From positions 1-64,000 of the forward strand of contig NZ_QAOH01000010.1 of assembly GCF_003050785.1 (NCBI RefSeq): a DNA stretch of 64,000 nucleotides, given 5' to 3'. The position numbers were made by a program, and so were the translations under genes. The stretch comes from Celeribacter persicus (lineage in GTDB: Bacteria > Pseudomonadota > Alphaproteobacteria > Rhodobacterales > Rhodobacteraceae). Of this stretch, positions 26,332 to 35,619 are shown one piece after another; the first letter of the stretch is position 1, and the number at the start of each line of letters is the position of its first letter. Below the pieces are notes generated by a model that did not search any database, was not told where the DNA came from, and saw only the letters and a list, made by a program, of their open reading frames with translations.

Positions 26332-27851
26332 CGCTCTGGCCCGGGATCATTGCGGCGGCTCTGGTCACCGCTTTGACCTTGGGCACTCTGGGTGCTGTGG
26401 CGATCCGGGCGGAGAGCTTTTCCGCCCTCTCTCGTTTCGACTGGCTCGCGGTGCGCTTCACCGTGGTGCAGGCGTTGTTGTCCGCGCTCCTCTCCGTTCT
26501 CTTCGCCATCCCTGCGGCGCGGGCGTTGGCACGGCGGAACTTTGCCGGACGCGGGCTTTTGATCACCCTTCTGGGCGCACCCTTTATCCTCCCGACCATC
26601 GTGGCGATCCTCGGTCTGACGGCGGTATTCGGTCGGTCGGGATTTGTCTCGATTGTGCTGGGTTGGGCCGGATTAGAGCCCATATCCATCTACGGCTTCC
26701 ACGGCGTCGTGTTGGCGCATGTGTTCTTCAATCTGCCATTGGCGACCCGGCTCTTGCTTCAGGGTTGGGGGGCAATTCCGGCGGAGCGGTTTCGTCTGGC
26801 GTCCTCGCTGCATTTCGCTCCAAAGGATGTGTTTCACTATATCGAGTTGCCGATGCTGCGTGAGATCGTGCCTGGGGCCTTTGCGGTGATCTTTCTGATC
26901 TGCACCACCTCCTTCGCGGTCGCCCTGACCTTTGGTGGCGGGCCGAAGGCGACCACGGTCGAACTCGCGATCTACGAGGCGTTTCGTTACGATTTCAACC
27001 TCGGCAAGGCCTCGCTTCTGGCGCTTATTCAGGTGCTGATCTGTGTCCTGGCCGTTGTCGCGTCGCTCAGGTTTCGCGTGCCGCAGATGGGAACCGGAGG
27101 TCTCAACCGTGTGGTGCAGCGCTTTGATGCGCGCAATATGCCGACGCGGATGCTCGATCTCTTCTGGATCGTCGCAGTCAGCTTGTTTCTCTTGGCGCCG
27201 CTTCTGGCCATTGCCCTGCGCGGGGCCACTGGGATTGTCGATCTGCCAGCCTCTGTCTGGAGCGCCGCATTTCGATCCCTGATCACCGCGCTTGGCTCTG
27301 CCGCTCTGGCGGTCCTGATGTCTCTCGCACTGGCGCTCTCCGCGTTGCGCTGGCGGGGACTGGAGATTATCGGCATGTCCTCCATCGCCGCCTCGCCTCT
27401 GGTGATGGGGACCGGGCTTTACATCGTGCTTTTTGCGATCACCGACCCCGCCAACTGGGCCTTGCCCATCACGGCATTGGTCAATGCGGTGATGTCCATG
27501 CCCTTCATCCTGCGTGCGCTCGGTCCCGCACTGTCCGGGGCGGAGCGGGATTATGGACGGCTTGCCGACAGTCTCGGTATGACCGGATTGAGTCGGATCA
27601 GGCTCGTCCTGCTGCCGCGCTTGCGAGTGCCCATGGGCTTCTCCGCCGGTCTCGCCGCAGCATTGTCCATGGGGGATCTCGGGGTGATCACGCTTTTCGC
27701 CCGGCCCGAAGCCGCGACACTTCCCTTGCAGATTTACCGTCTCATGGGATCATACCGCATGGATCAGGCCATGGGGGCGGCTTTGTTGCTTCTTGGGCTG
27801 AGTTTGGCTCTGTTTTACATCTTCGATCTCTGGGGGAAGCGCCGTGCTTGA
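26307..27851 (+). CDS. thiP: Thiamine ABC transporter, permease
   Basis: A 514-residue inner-membrane protein with two tandem permease halves, about twelve helices, as expected for ThiP (a fused pair of ModB/CysT-like domains). Each half has an EAA-type loop contacting the ATPase: ERFRLASSLHFAPKDVFHYIELP and ERDYGRLADSLGMTGLSRIRLV. ATG 26307 lies inside the thiB 3' end, a normal overlap in this operon, and the stop overlaps the GTG start of thiQ by eight bases. Confidence 0.93.
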   Translation: MARRVFSITLWPGIIAAALVTALTLGTLGAVAIRAESFSALSRFDWLAVRFTVVQALLSALLSVLFAIPAARALARRNFAGRGLLITLLGAPFILPTIVAILGLTAVFGRSGFVSIVLGWAGLEPISIYGFHGVVLAHVFFNLPLATRLLLQGWGAIPAERFRLASSLHFAPKDVFHYIELPMLREIVPGAFAVIFLICTTSFAVALTFGGGPKATTVELAIYEAFRYDFNLGKASLLALIQVLICVLAVVASLRFRVPQMGTGGLNRVVQRFDARNMPTRMLDLFWIVAVSLFLLAPLLAIALRGATGIVDLPASVWSAAFRSLITALGSAALAVLMSLALALSALRWRGLEIIGMSSIAASPLVMGTGLYIVLFAITDPANWALPITALVNAVMSMPFILRALGPALSGAERDYGRLADSLGMTGLSRIRLVLLPRLRVPMGFSAGLAAALSMGDLGVITLFARPEAATLPLQIYRLMGSYRMDQAMGAALLLLGLSLALFYIFDLWGKRRA

Positions 27852-28536
27852 GCTTCAGTCCATCCGGCTCACACAGGGGGATTTCACCCTTTCCGCCGAT
27901 CTCACCATTCCCGTCGGTGCGCGCGTCGCTGTGGTCGGACCGTCGGGTGCGGGGAAGTCCACGTTCCTCTCGCTGATCGGTGGGTTTGAGGCACCAGATG
28001 AAGGGCGCCTGCTTTGGAATGGACAAGAGTTGACCAAGGCTCTCCCGCACGAGCGTCCGATCTCGCACCTGTTTCAGGACAACAATCTTTTCGCCCATAT
28101 GAGCGCTGCGCAGAATGTCGGGCTTGGGATTCGGCCCAATCTGCGCCTCACCAAAGCGGAGCAGGCTCGCGTCACGGAGGCCCTGAGCGCCGTTGGTCTG
28201 TCCGGCATGGAGGCGCGTCGCCCGGCCGAGCTGTCCGGCGGGCAGCAAAGCCGCGTGGCGCTCGCCCGCGTTCTGGTGCAGGAAAAGCCGCTGATCCTGC
28301 TGGACGAGCCGTTTTCGGCGCTGGGACCGGCGATGCGTGGTGAAATGATCGGGCTGGCGAAAGAGGTCAGCACGCGGCTTTCTGCCACCATGTTGATGGT
28401 CACCCATGACATTGCCGATGTGGACCGGTTCGCCGATCTGGTGATCTGGATCGAAGACGGGGTGTGCCTGCCGCCGCGCAATTGGGAGGAGATGAAGGTC
28501 GATCCTCCCCAAGGTCTAAAAGCCTATATCGGATGA
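27844..28536 (+). CDS. thiQ: Thiamine ABC transporter, ATP-binding protein
   Basis: A 230-residue ABC ATPase. Walker A is GPSGAGKSTFLSLI (about residues 37-50), the Q-loop is HLFQDNNLFAHM, the signature is LSGGQQSRVALARVL, and Walker B is LILLDEPFSALGP. The switch histidine is in MVTHDIADV. The start is GTG 27844, overlapping thiP. It energises thiamine uptake with ThiP and ThiB; the set is complete. A bidirectional terminator follows. Confidence 0.94.
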   Translation: MLELQSIRLTQGDFTLSADLTIPVGARVAVVGPSGAGKSTFLSLIGGFEAPDEGRLLWNGQELTKALPHERPISHLFQDNNLFAHMSAAQNVGLGIRPNLRLTKAEQARVTEALSAVGLSGMEARRPAELSGGQQSRVALARVLVQEKPLILLDEPFSALGPAMRGEMIGLAKEVSTRLSATMLMVTHDIADVDRFADLVIWIEDGVCLPPRNWEEMKVDPPQGLKAYIG

Positions 28537-28540
28537 TGAA

Positions 28541-28575
28541 AAAAGCGCCCCGGATTGGGGCGCTTTGTTTTTGTT
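28541..28575. terminator. Bidirectional terminator between thiQ and petC
   Basis: AAAGCGCCCC (28542-28551) and GGGGCGCTTT (28557-28566) form a 10-bp stem with a five-base loop. T-rich sequence follows on the plus strand (TTGTTTTTGTTTT) and A-rich sequence precedes it, giving a T-run on the minus strand. It can end both convergent operons. Confidence 0.88.
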
Positions 28576-28587
28576 TTGGGCTCTGGA

Positions 28588-29406
28588 TCAGAGCGTGGTC
28601 TTTTTGCCCTTATGCGGGGCCCAGAGTTTCTTGTTCGTCAGGAACAGAAGCGAGGTGAGCACCACAAGGAAGGTCACGGCAATGAAACCGGCTTTCTTAC
28701 GGGCCATCAATTTTGGTTCCGCAGCCCACATCAGGAAGGCGGCGACGTCTTCAGCCTCGTGGTGCAGCTCGTTGGAGTGACCATCGGCAAATTCGACGTC
28801 CTCACCGTAGAGCGGCGGAGCCATGGCGATCCAGCCCGTCGAGAACGCGGTGTTCTCGTAATAGGTGGTGCCGGCTTCGGTTTTCTCCTCGCCGGTGTAG
28901 CCGGTGAGAATGGCGACGATGTGCTCCGGACCGCCGATCCCTTTCAGGAACTGGTTGATGCCGGTGCCTGCCGGGCCGTGGAAGCCCGCACGCGCCTTCG
29001 CCATCAGCGACAGGTCCGGTGCGTTCTGCGATTCATTGGCCGGGAAGTGATCGTTCTCGGTCAGCGGACGCGCAGCGCCTTCCTCGTAGTCGAAGAGATG
29101 CATGTTCGCGGCTTCGTCGTTCACCGGGTACTGGGCCGCATAGGCACGGACCTGATCCTCGGGGAGCGCCGGGCCGCCTTCATCCGCAAGGGTGCGGATC
29201 GGCACGAATTTCATGCCGTGGCAGGCGGAGCAGACTTCGGTGAAGATCTGCAAACCGCGCTGAAGCTGCATCTGGTCGTATTTGCCGAAGGGGCCCTCGA
29301 AGGAGAATTTCACATCGTGGATGTGCCCGCCTTCGCCTGCGGCCATGGCGGCCGAGGCGGAGAGACCCAAAGCGGTGAGGGCGGAGAGGGTGAGTTTCTT
29401 GATCAT
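28588..29406 (-). CDS. petC: Cytochrome c1 of the bc1 complex
   Basis: A 272-residue periplasmic haem protein with a signal peptide (to about MAA, residue 23), the haem site CSACH (C59, C62, H63), the axial methionine in [11 protein letters not shown] and a C-terminal membrane anchor ([18 protein letters not shown]). It passes electrons from the Rieske protein to soluble or membrane cytochrome c. In the R. capsulatus protein, as I recall it, an insert with a cysteine pair precedes the methionine; here that stretch is shorter and cysteine-free. ATG 29406 starts the signal peptide; the frame is open further upstream within petB but is not coding. It is the last gene of petABC. Confidence 0.94.
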   Translation of the reverse strand: MIKKLTLSALTALGLSASAAMAAGEGGHIHDVKFSFEGPFGKYDQMQLQRGLQIFTEVCSACHGMKFVPIRTLADEGGPALPEDQVRAYAAQYPVNDEAANMHLFDYEEGAARPLTENDHFPANESQNAPDLSLMAKARAGFHGPAGTGINQFLKGIGGPEHIVAILTGYTGEEKTEAGTTYYENTAFSTGWIAMAPPLYGEDVEFADGHSNELHHEAEDVAAFLMWAAEPKLMARKKAGFIAVTFLVVLTSLLFLTNKKLWAPHKGKKTTL

Positions 29407-29423
29407 TTTCCTCAAGTCCTTTC

Positions 29424-30830
29424 TCACTCGGCCGGCTCTTTGGCGGCGGACGGGTAGTGAGCGATGAAGTCTTCTTCGATCGTCGCCGGCATCGGTAGCG
29501 GTTTCTCGATCACACCGAGTAGCGGCAGGATCACGAAGAAATAGCCGAACCAGTAGGCGGAGCCGATGAGCGCGAAGCCCGGAGCGGACATGCCGATGGT
29601 GTTGTCGAAATCGGCGCCGGAGAGAGCCTGCATGAACACCGGATGACCGTCGAGGATGCCGACCATGATCAGGTCCGTGCCCTGCGCACCGGCCCAGGTC
29701 AGGCCGAGGAAAAAGAACACGAGAAGCCAGTAGGCGACCTTGAACATCGGACGGTACTTGCCGGAGCGCACCGAAGAGGTGTCGGTCCAGGGCACCAGAG
29801 CCATGGCGATGATCGCACCGAACATCGCGAGCACACCGAAGAACTTCGCATCGACGATACCGCCGGTAATGAAGCTGATGATCTGAACGAGCCAGACATC
29901 GGCGGTGAAGGCACGCAGGATCGCGTAGAACGGCAGGAAGTACCATTCGGGCACGATGTGAGCCGGTGTCGAAAGCGGGTTGGCTTCGATGTAGTTGTCC
30001 GGGTGTCCGAGATAGTTCGGCATGAAGCCGACGATGGCGAAGAAGGCGATCAGGACGACGCCGAGGGCGAAGAGATCCTTGATCACGAAGTAAGGCCAGA
30101 ACGGCAGCGTGTCTTTCTCGGCCTCGGCTTTCGAGCCACGACGCACTTCAACACCCGTCGGGTTGTTGTTGCCGGTGTGGTGGAAAGCCCAGATGTGGAC
30201 GATCACCAGACCTGCGATCACGAAGGGCAGGAGGTAGTGCAGCGAGAAGAATCGGTTCAGCGTGGCGTTGTCCACGGCCGGTCCGCCCAGAAGCCAGGTC
30301 TGGATCGGCTCACCGATGAACGGGATGGCGCCGAAGAGGCCGGTGATCACGGTCGCGCCCCAAAAGGACATCTGACCCCAAGGCAGAACGTAGCCCATGA
30401 AGCCGGTGGCCATCATCAGCAGGTAGATGATCATGCCGATGATCCAGGTGATCTCGCGCGGGGCTTTGTAGGAGCCGTAGTAGAGGCCGCGGAAGATGTG
30501 CAGATAGACGGCAAAGAAGAACAGCGACGCGCCGTTGGCATGCAGGTAGCGCAGCATATGCCCGCCGTTCACGTCGCGCATGATATGTTCGACGGAGGCG
30601 AAGGCCAAGTCGACATGCGGGGTGTAATGCATCACCAGGACGATGCCGGTGACGATCTGAAGACCGAGGCAGAACGCAAGGACGATGCCCCAGATCCACA
30701 TCCAGTTCAGGTTTTTCGGGGTCGGGATCATCAGCGTGTCGTAGATCAGGCCGATGATCGGGAGCCGTTTTTCGACGCCTTTGGTAAAGGTCATCTTGGG
30801 CTCATAATGGTCGTGCGGAATACCAGACAT
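29424..30830 (-). CDS. petB: Cytochrome b of the bc1 complex
   Basis: A 468-residue membrane protein with eight helices carrying the two b haems and both quinone sites. [22 protein letters not shown] and [23 protein letters not shown] (each split over helices) hold the haem histidines, and [14 protein letters not shown] is the Qo-site motif. It is about 23 residues longer than the R. sphaeroides protein as I recall it; the extra lies between the segments [12 protein letters not shown] and ALIGSAYWF, before the last helix. ATG 30830 ([11 protein letters not shown]) is the family start. It sits 11 bases after petA and 17 bases before petC. Confidence 0.95.
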   Translation of the reverse strand: MSGIPHDHYEPKMTFTKGVEKRLPIIGLIYDTLMIPTPKNLNWMWIWGIVLAFCLGLQIVTGIVLVMHYTPHVDLAFASVEHIMRDVNGGHMLRYLHANGASLFFFAVYLHIFRGLYYGSYKAPREITWIIGMIIYLLMMATGFMGYVLPWGQMSFWGATVITGLFGAIPFIGEPIQTWLLGGPAVDNATLNRFFSLHYLLPFVIAGLVIVHIWAFHHTGNNNPTGVEVRRGSKAEAEKDTLPFWPYFVIKDLFALGVVLIAFFAIVGFMPNYLGHPDNYIEANPLSTPAHIVPEWYFLPFYAILRAFTADVWLVQIISFITGGIVDAKFFGVLAMFGAIIAMALVPWTDTSSVRSGKYRPMFKVAYWLLVFFFLGLTWAGAQGTDLIMVGILDGHPVFMQALSGADFDNTIGMSAPGFALIGSAYWFGYFFVILPLLGVIEKPLPMPATIEEDFIAHYPSAAKEPAE

Positions 30831-30841
30831 GAATTTCTCCC

Positions 30842-31405
30842 TTAGCCCAGAATGATCTCGGTTTCGCCCTCGAAGGCGGCGATCGGAACCGGAAGATTCT
30901 CGGGAGCCGGGCCTTTGCGAATGCGACCGGCAGTGTCGTAGTGCGAGCCGTGGCAGGGGCAGAACCAGCCACCGAAGTCGCCTGCGCCATCCCCCAGCGG
31001 CACACAGCCGAGGTGGGTGCAAACGCCCATCATCACGAGCCATTCGCCCGCATCGTCCAGCGTGCGGTTCTCGTCAGATGCGTCGAGCTCGGCGTCTTTG
31101 TTATCATTGCGCGCAATCGGGTCGACAAGCTCGTCCATGGTCACGGCGCGTCCCATGTCGATTTCTTCCTGGGTGCGGCGGCGGATGAACACCGGTTTGC
31201 CGCGCCATTTGACGGTCAGCTGGGTTCCGACCTCGACGCCGCTGATGTCAACGCGGATCGAGGAGAGAGCCTGAACGTCGGCGGAAGGGTTCATCTGGTT
31301 GACCAGAGGCCAGACGGCGGCACCGGCGGCCACTGCACCTGCGCCACCAGTGGCGTAGTACAGGAAATCGCGGCGGGTGCCTTCGTGTTCTTCTACGTGG
31401 GACAC
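30842..31405 (-). CDS. petA: Rieske iron-sulfur protein of the bc1 complex
   Basis: A 187-residue protein, the same length as in R. sphaeroides. A twin-arginine signal anchor ([21 protein letters not shown]) is followed by the hinge ([12 protein letters not shown]) and the [2Fe-2S] domain with CTHLGC and CPCHGSH loops. It moves electrons from quinol at the Qo site to cytochrome c1. The start is GTG 31405 (reading [13 protein letters not shown]), with GGAG eight bases upstream; an in-frame ATG further up at about 31462 would give an atypical N-terminus. It heads petABC, whose regulators petPR are at 14.5 kb. Confidence 0.95.
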   Translation of the reverse strand: MSHVEEHEGTRRDFLYYATGGAGAVAAGAAVWPLVNQMNPSADVQALSSIRVDISGVEVGTQLTVKWRGKPVFIRRRTQEEIDMGRAVTMDELVDPIARNDNKDAELDASDENRTLDDAGEWLVMMGVCTHLGCVPLGDGAGDFGGWFCPCHGSHYDTAGRIRKGPAPENLPVPIAAFEGETEIILG

Positions 31406-31593
31406 GAGCAAATCTCCATTTTCTCCAGCCGGTCCTCCCCGGCCAATACGATGAGAGGCCATGGTTTGACCCTGGCCCTTCGCAGGCGCTTTTAGCGGCA
31501 GGAAGCCGCTCAGTCTAGCATTCAATGAATTGTGAACTGCGCGATGTGTCGCGGGGGCTGGAAACCGCGTTTGCTATAAGATACATCTCAGAC

Positions 31594-32256
31594 TTACCTA
31601 TATCCGCTAACAGGATGCATCTTCTCGCCGGAAGGGAAAATGGTCGGCGTATCCATGGGCATCCATTTGGGATATTTCCTCATGATGTCCGTGAAGCGGT
31701 ATGACGCGAGAAAGCGGAAAAGCCAAGCCTGTATGCCCGGCCAGTCCTGTGCCTCAAACCAGCCACTGTCGACCATGGCGAACTGCCGCACGAAGGTGAT
31801 CGTGGCGAGATCGGCGAGTGTCGGTCGTGCGCCATAAAGCCAGTTTCTGCGACGCAAAGACGCATCCGCCTGATGCAGGATCGCGGCGGCTTTTCCACGT
31901 TCTTCGACAGGATCGGCCTCCGGAAAGCGAGTGCCATATTTATAGCGATCCAGTGCGGCTTTGAACGGCCCTTCGATTTCTGCGATCCACTCTTCGCCCT
32001 CGGCGGGCATGTCGCGCAGATTTTCGGGGTCGTTCTGTGCCAGCGCCCAATCCATGATGTCCCGGCTTTCGTCGATCACGTCGGTCTCGGTGATCAACAC
32101 GGGCACAGTTCCTTTCGGCGAGGCTTTGAGCATTTCCTGTGGCTTGTCGCGCAAGAGCACTTCGCGCAATTCCACCTCTATTCCCGCTGAGGCAATCGCA
32201 AGGCGTGCCCGCATTGCATAGGGACAGCGGCGGAAAGAATAGAGCACAGGCCTCAT
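31594..32256 (-). CDS. Glutathione S-transferase family protein
   Basis: A 220-residue protein with an N-terminal thioredoxin-like domain bearing a glutaredoxin-type CPYA motif (YSFRRCPYAMRARLAIASAG), the cis-proline region KGTVPVLITETDVIDESRDIM, and a helical C-terminal domain (WLYGARPTLADLATITFVRQF). The cysteine suggests omega-like chemistry (thiol transfer or reductive steps) rather than classical conjugation. Substrate is unknown. ATG 32256 overlaps the mtaB stop by four bases, so it belongs to the dapF-mtaB transcript. Confidence 0.8.
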   Translation of the reverse strand: MRPVLYSFRRCPYAMRARLAIASAGIEVELREVLLRDKPQEMLKASPKGTVPVLITETDVIDESRDIMDWALAQNDPENLRDMPAEGEEWIAEIEGPFKAALDRYKYGTRFPEADPVEERGKAAAILHQADASLRRRNWLYGARPTLADLATITFVRQFAMVDSGWFEAQDWPGIQAWLFRFLASYRFTDIMRKYPKWMPMDTPTIFPSGEKMHPVSGYR

Positions 32257-33512
32257 GCGGTAAGCTGCGTGTCCTTGATACCGGTGATGGTGGCTTTGAG
32301 GATCGCACCTTCCTCTTGTGGTGCGTCAAAGCTCACCTCCGTGAATTGCTCCGTTCGGCCCATATGCGGGTTTTCGATCAGGATCAGGTGTTCGCGTCCA
32401 ACCTGCGCTTGCAGGTGCTTCTGAACCTGAGCGTCACCCATCGCGCGCAGCCGTGCGGCGCGTTCCCGGATCACTTTGCCATTCACTTGACGCGGAATTT
32501 TCGCGGCGGGCGTGCCCTCGCGTTTGGAATAGGGGAAGACATGCAGCCACGTCAGATCGCACTCCGTCACCAGTTTCAGAGAATTTTCGAACTGTGCTTC
32601 TGTCTCGGTCGGGAACCCTGCGATGATGTCCGCGCCAAAGGTCATCTCGGGCCGCAGCTTGCGCGCCTCTTCGCAGAAGCGGATCGCATCGTCGCGCAGG
32701 TGCCGTCGGGCCATGCGTTTCAGGATCAGGTCATCGCCATGCTGCAAGGACAGGTGCAGATGCGGCATGAGGCGCGATTCCGTCGCGATTGCCTGCATCA
32801 GCATTTCGTCCGCCTCAATCGAGTCGATGGACGAAATCCGAAGACGAGACAGATCCGGTACCAATTTGAGAATGCGCATCACCAGATCACCCAAACGAGG
32901 GCTGGCCGGCAGATCCGCCCCCCAGCTCGTCAGGTCCACACCGGTAAGCACCACCTCGTTGAACCCCTTGTCCACCAGCCGTTTGATCTGATCGACCACA
33001 ACGCCCGCAGGCACAGAGCGCGAATTGCCCCGGCCATAAGGAATGATGCAGAAGGTACAACGATGATCGCAGCCGTTCTGGACCTGCACATAAGCCCGGT
33101 GCCGTCCGAAGCCGTCGATCAGATGCCCAGCCGTCTCCGTTACCGACATGATGTCGTTGACCTGAACGCGCTCCGTGTCACCGATGAAATTCGGCCCCAT
33201 GGCTTGCCAGGTCTCCGGCTGCATTTTTTCGCTATTGCCGATCACCAGATCGACCTCGGCCATGGTGGCGAAAGTTTCCGGTTCCGTCTGGGCCGCGCAT
33301 CCGGTGACGATGATCTTTGCCTCGGGGTTCTCGCGCCGGAGCTTTCGAATCTCCTGACGCGCTTTACGCACTGCCTCCGCCGTTACCGCGCAGGTGTTCA
33401 CCACAACGGCGTTCTCGACCCCGTTGGCTTCGGCCAGTTCCTTCATCGCCTCGGTCTCATAGGCGTTGAGGCGACAGCCGAGTGTCGCGAAAATCGGTGG
33501 TTGGGCGGACAT
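32253..33512 (-). CDS. mtaB: tRNA t6A37 methylthiotransferase
   Basis: A 419-residue radical SAM enzyme that adds a methylthio group to threonylcarbamoyl-adenosine 37 of tRNAs reading ANN codons. The N-terminal UPF0004 domain has TLGCRLNAYETEAM (Cys at about 13), NTCAVTAEA and VTGCAAQ cysteines for the auxiliary cluster; the radical SAM motif is CDHRCTFCIIPYGRG (about residues 150-164). The C-terminal TRAM-like region follows. The methionine start at 33512 overlaps the dapF stop by one base. MiaB is less likely because of the short N-terminus and the MtaB-type CRLN sequence. Confidence 0.93.
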   Translation of the reverse strand: MSAQPPIFATLGCRLNAYETEAMKELAEANGVENAVVVNTCAVTAEAVRKARQEIRKLRRENPEAKIIVTGCAAQTEPETFATMAEVDLVIGNSEKMQPETWQAMGPNFIGDTERVQVNDIMSVTETAGHLIDGFGRHRAYVQVQNGCDHRCTFCIIPYGRGNSRSVPAGVVVDQIKRLVDKGFNEVVLTGVDLTSWGADLPASPRLGDLVMRILKLVPDLSRLRISSIDSIEADEMLMQAIATESRLMPHLHLSLQHGDDLILKRMARRHLRDDAIRFCEEARKLRPEMTFGADIIAGFPTETEAQFENSLKLVTECDLTWLHVFPYSKREGTPAAKIPRQVNGKVIRERAARLRAMGDAQVQKHLQAQVGREHLILIENPHMGRTEQFTEVSFDAPQEEGAILKATITGIKDTQLTA

Positions 33513-34348
33513 TAGACGCGCTCCAGAAAAGACGTGTCGAATTCCGCCCTGAACACAAGCTGCGTCGGTCCGGTCATCCAGACACCATCCTCACGCCAAT
33601 CCAGAGTGAGCCAGCCGCCATCGACCTCCATCCGCACCTTTTTGTCCGTCAGCCCCCGCACAGAGGCCGCCACAGCCGTCGCGCACGCTCCGGAGCCGCA
33701 AGCCAGCGTAATCCCCGTGCCACGTTCCCAGACCCGCATCCTGATCTCGTCGCGGGAGCGGATTTCGGCAAACTCGACATTAGTGCGCTGAGGGAAAAGC
33801 GGATCATATTCGACCCGCTTGCCCCATTCCGCGACATCCACCTCTTTGATATTCGCAACAAAAAACACCGCATGGGGATTGCCCATGCCCACCGCAACCG
33901 GTTCGCCGTCGAGCGGCAGGAAATCCGTGTCAACCGGATGCGACAAAGGCACTTCGTCCCACATGCGTTGCGGGTGGCCCATGTTGACCGAGACCTCATC
34001 GCCCGCACGCCGTGCGATCAATATCCCACGCTCGGTGCGAATTGTGATCTCGTCCTTGCCGGTTTCGTCCAGCATCAGACGCCCGACGCAGCGTGTGGCA
34101 TTGCCACAGGCGCCCGCACGCGATCCATCCGAATTCCAGAAGTCGAGATCAATGTCGGCGGTGTCTGATGTGCGAATCTCGGCCAGTTGATCGAAACCCA
34201 CACCGCAGTGGCGATCCCCGATCGCGCGTGCAAGATTCGGCGTGACAATTGCCTCCCGCCCCCGTGAATCGATGATCACGAAGTCATTGCCCAGCCCATG
34301 CATTTTCAGAAAGGGCAGGCGGGTGGAGCTGTCAAAATCCTGTTGCAT
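33512..34348 (-). CDS. dapF: Diaminopimelate epimerase
   Basis: A 278-residue enzyme that interconverts LL- and meso-diaminopimelate for lysine and peptidoglycan. The two active-site cysteines are in GACGNATRC (C81) and [13 protein letters not shown] (about residue 228), each in the two pseudo-symmetric halves. [15 protein letters not shown] is the N-terminal signature. ATG 34348 is the family start; the open frame runs to 34441 through non-coding sequence next to the tRNA. It leads the dapF-mtaB-GST operon, with overlapping junctions. Confidence 0.95.
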   Translation of the reverse strand: MQQDFDSSTRLPFLKMHGLGNDFVIIDSRGREAIVTPNLARAIGDRHCGVGFDQLAEIRTSDTADIDLDFWNSDGSRAGACGNATRCVGRLMLDETGKDEITIRTERGILIARRAGDEVSVNMGHPQRMWDEVPLSHPVDTDFLPLDGEPVAVGMGNPHAVFFVANIKEVDVAEWGKRVEYDPLFPQRTNVEFAEIRSRDEIRMRVWERGTGITLACGSGACATAVAASVRGLTDKKVRMEVDGGWLTLDWREDGVWMTGPTQLVFRAEFDTSFLERV

Positions 34349-34462
34349 GGCCGGGCATATAAACCTTGTCGGAACCTTTTCCAAGAAAATCCGAGTTTTC
34401 CGCTTGACGCTCCTGACACACGACAGTAAACCCCGCCGCACAGCCGATGAGGCTGCGAGAGT

Positions 34463-34538
34463 GGGCCGTTAGCTCAGTTGGTAGAGCAACTGACTTTTAA
34501 TCAGTGGGTCGCAGGTTCGAATCCTGCACGGCTCACCA
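34463..34538 (+). tRNA. tRNA-Lys (anticodon TTT)
   Basis: A 76-base cloverleaf with encoded CCA. The acceptor GGGCCGT pairs with ACGGCTC (one G-T pair), the anticodon loop is CTTTTAA in the CTGA/TCAG stem, and the T-arm GCAGGTTCGAATCCTGC is perfect. Confidence 0.95.
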
Positions 34539-34649
34539 CTTTCTTCCAATTTGTCGTCTAACACCAAAATCGGACGTTGTATCCGATCGCTGTGGCCGTT
34601 GCTTTGTCTGAGGCTTATGATGGTTGGGAACCGTCATGGAAGGTGTGTC

Positions 34650-35561
34650 ATGTTGATCAGAGAATCGGTTTTCCTTATCGCTTTGGTTTCGGCTGTGCCT
34701 GCATTTTCCGGTGACGTGCCGTTCGGGTTTTCGACACAGGTTCAGTGTGAGGCCACGTCCGGGCGTGTCGGGTTCGCCGATGGGGCGGCGATTCTCGACC
34801 TTGGAACGTCTCTTTCTGTGCTGCATCAGTCGGTCTCGGCTTCCGGCGCGAAATATGAGAGCGAGGCGGGGGACGTGATCTTCTGGATCAAGGGCAATGA
34901 GGCGTTTTTCTCCTCCGGTGAGACTGAGCAGAGCTGCCAATTGTCGCAAACATCCGCGAACTGGGTGGCCCGAGGCAATGAGCCGGGGTGGAGTCTCACC
35001 GTTTCGGACGGGCGGTTTGAGGCGCGCCTCGATTATGGCGAAACCAGTCTTGCAAAAGATCTGCCCGAGGCCCGGCTTTTCGAGGGGGCGTTGTGGTACG
35101 ATTGGCCGGATTTGTCCCTGTTTCTGCGTCCGACCCTGTGTCACGACGACATGACCGGGATGCCCTATCCTGAAAGCGTGACGCTGAAGCGTGGCGATCA
35201 GGTGCTGCGCGGCTGCGCCGGGGCGCCATTGCAACTTATAAGCGGGGCGGAGTGGCGGATTGAGGATATTTTCGGTCAGGGCGTGACCGACGCCAACCAA
35301 CTCACCCTGTCCGTCGTTCCAGAGGGGCGGGTGTCGGGAACCGCCGGTTGCAACAATTATACCGGGGCGCTGGACTTGACCGGGGAGGGACTGCATTTCG
35401 GGCCGTTGGCGGCGACGAAAATGATGTGTTCCGAACCTCTGATGGCGCAGGAAAACCGTTATTTCGAGGCGCTTTCCTCGGTGGATCGGTTCGATATCGA
35501 CGACACTGGAGCGCTTGTTCTCTATAGCCTAGACACGGCGGTGATCATCGCACGCCGCTAA
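34650..35561 (+). CDS. Exported MliC/META-domain protein
   Basis: A 303-residue exported protein with a signal peptide (MLIRESVFLIALVSAVPAFS). Three parts follow: an MliC-like region (about residues 25-92) with the phrase SVSASGAKYESEAGDVIFWI and a cysteine pair; a middle part starting WVARGNEPGWSLTVSDGR, seen in the COG3650-type family; and a C-terminal META domain (about residues 195-300) with GTAGCNNYTGAL and PLAATKMMC. MliC domains inhibit C-type lysozyme and META domains occur in envelope stress proteins such as HslJ, so an envelope-protection role is likely but not shown. ATG 34650 has GGAAGG about six bases upstream. Confidence 0.72.
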   Translation: MLIRESVFLIALVSAVPAFSGDVPFGFSTQVQCEATSGRVGFADGAAILDLGTSLSVLHQSVSASGAKYESEAGDVIFWIKGNEAFFSSGETEQSCQLSQTSANWVARGNEPGWSLTVSDGRFEARLDYGETSLAKDLPEARLFEGALWYDWPDLSLFLRPTLCHDDMTGMPYPESVTLKRGDQVLRGCAGAPLQLISGAEWRIEDIFGQGVTDANQLTLSVVPEGRVSGTAGCNNYTGALDLTGEGLHFGPLAATKMMCSEPLMAQENRYFEALSSVDRFDIDDTGALVLYSLDTAVIIARR

Positions 35562-35564
35562 AGA

Positions 35565-35597
35565 AAAACGCCGCTCCATTTTGGGCGGCGTTTTCCT
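35565..35597. terminator. Bidirectional terminator between the META protein gene and ilvD
   Basis: AAAACGCCGC (35565-35574) and GCGGCGTTTT (35585-35594) form a 10-bp stem with a ten-base loop, with T- and A-runs on either side. Both flanking genes end here. Confidence 0.88.
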
Positions 35598-35619
35598 ATG
35601 TTGTGGGGGGAAGCGTCTC

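Noticed and set aside
29407-29946. N-terminal extension of petC into petB
   Set aside because: The extra part is read in another frame of petB; a proper signal peptide begins at ATG 29406.
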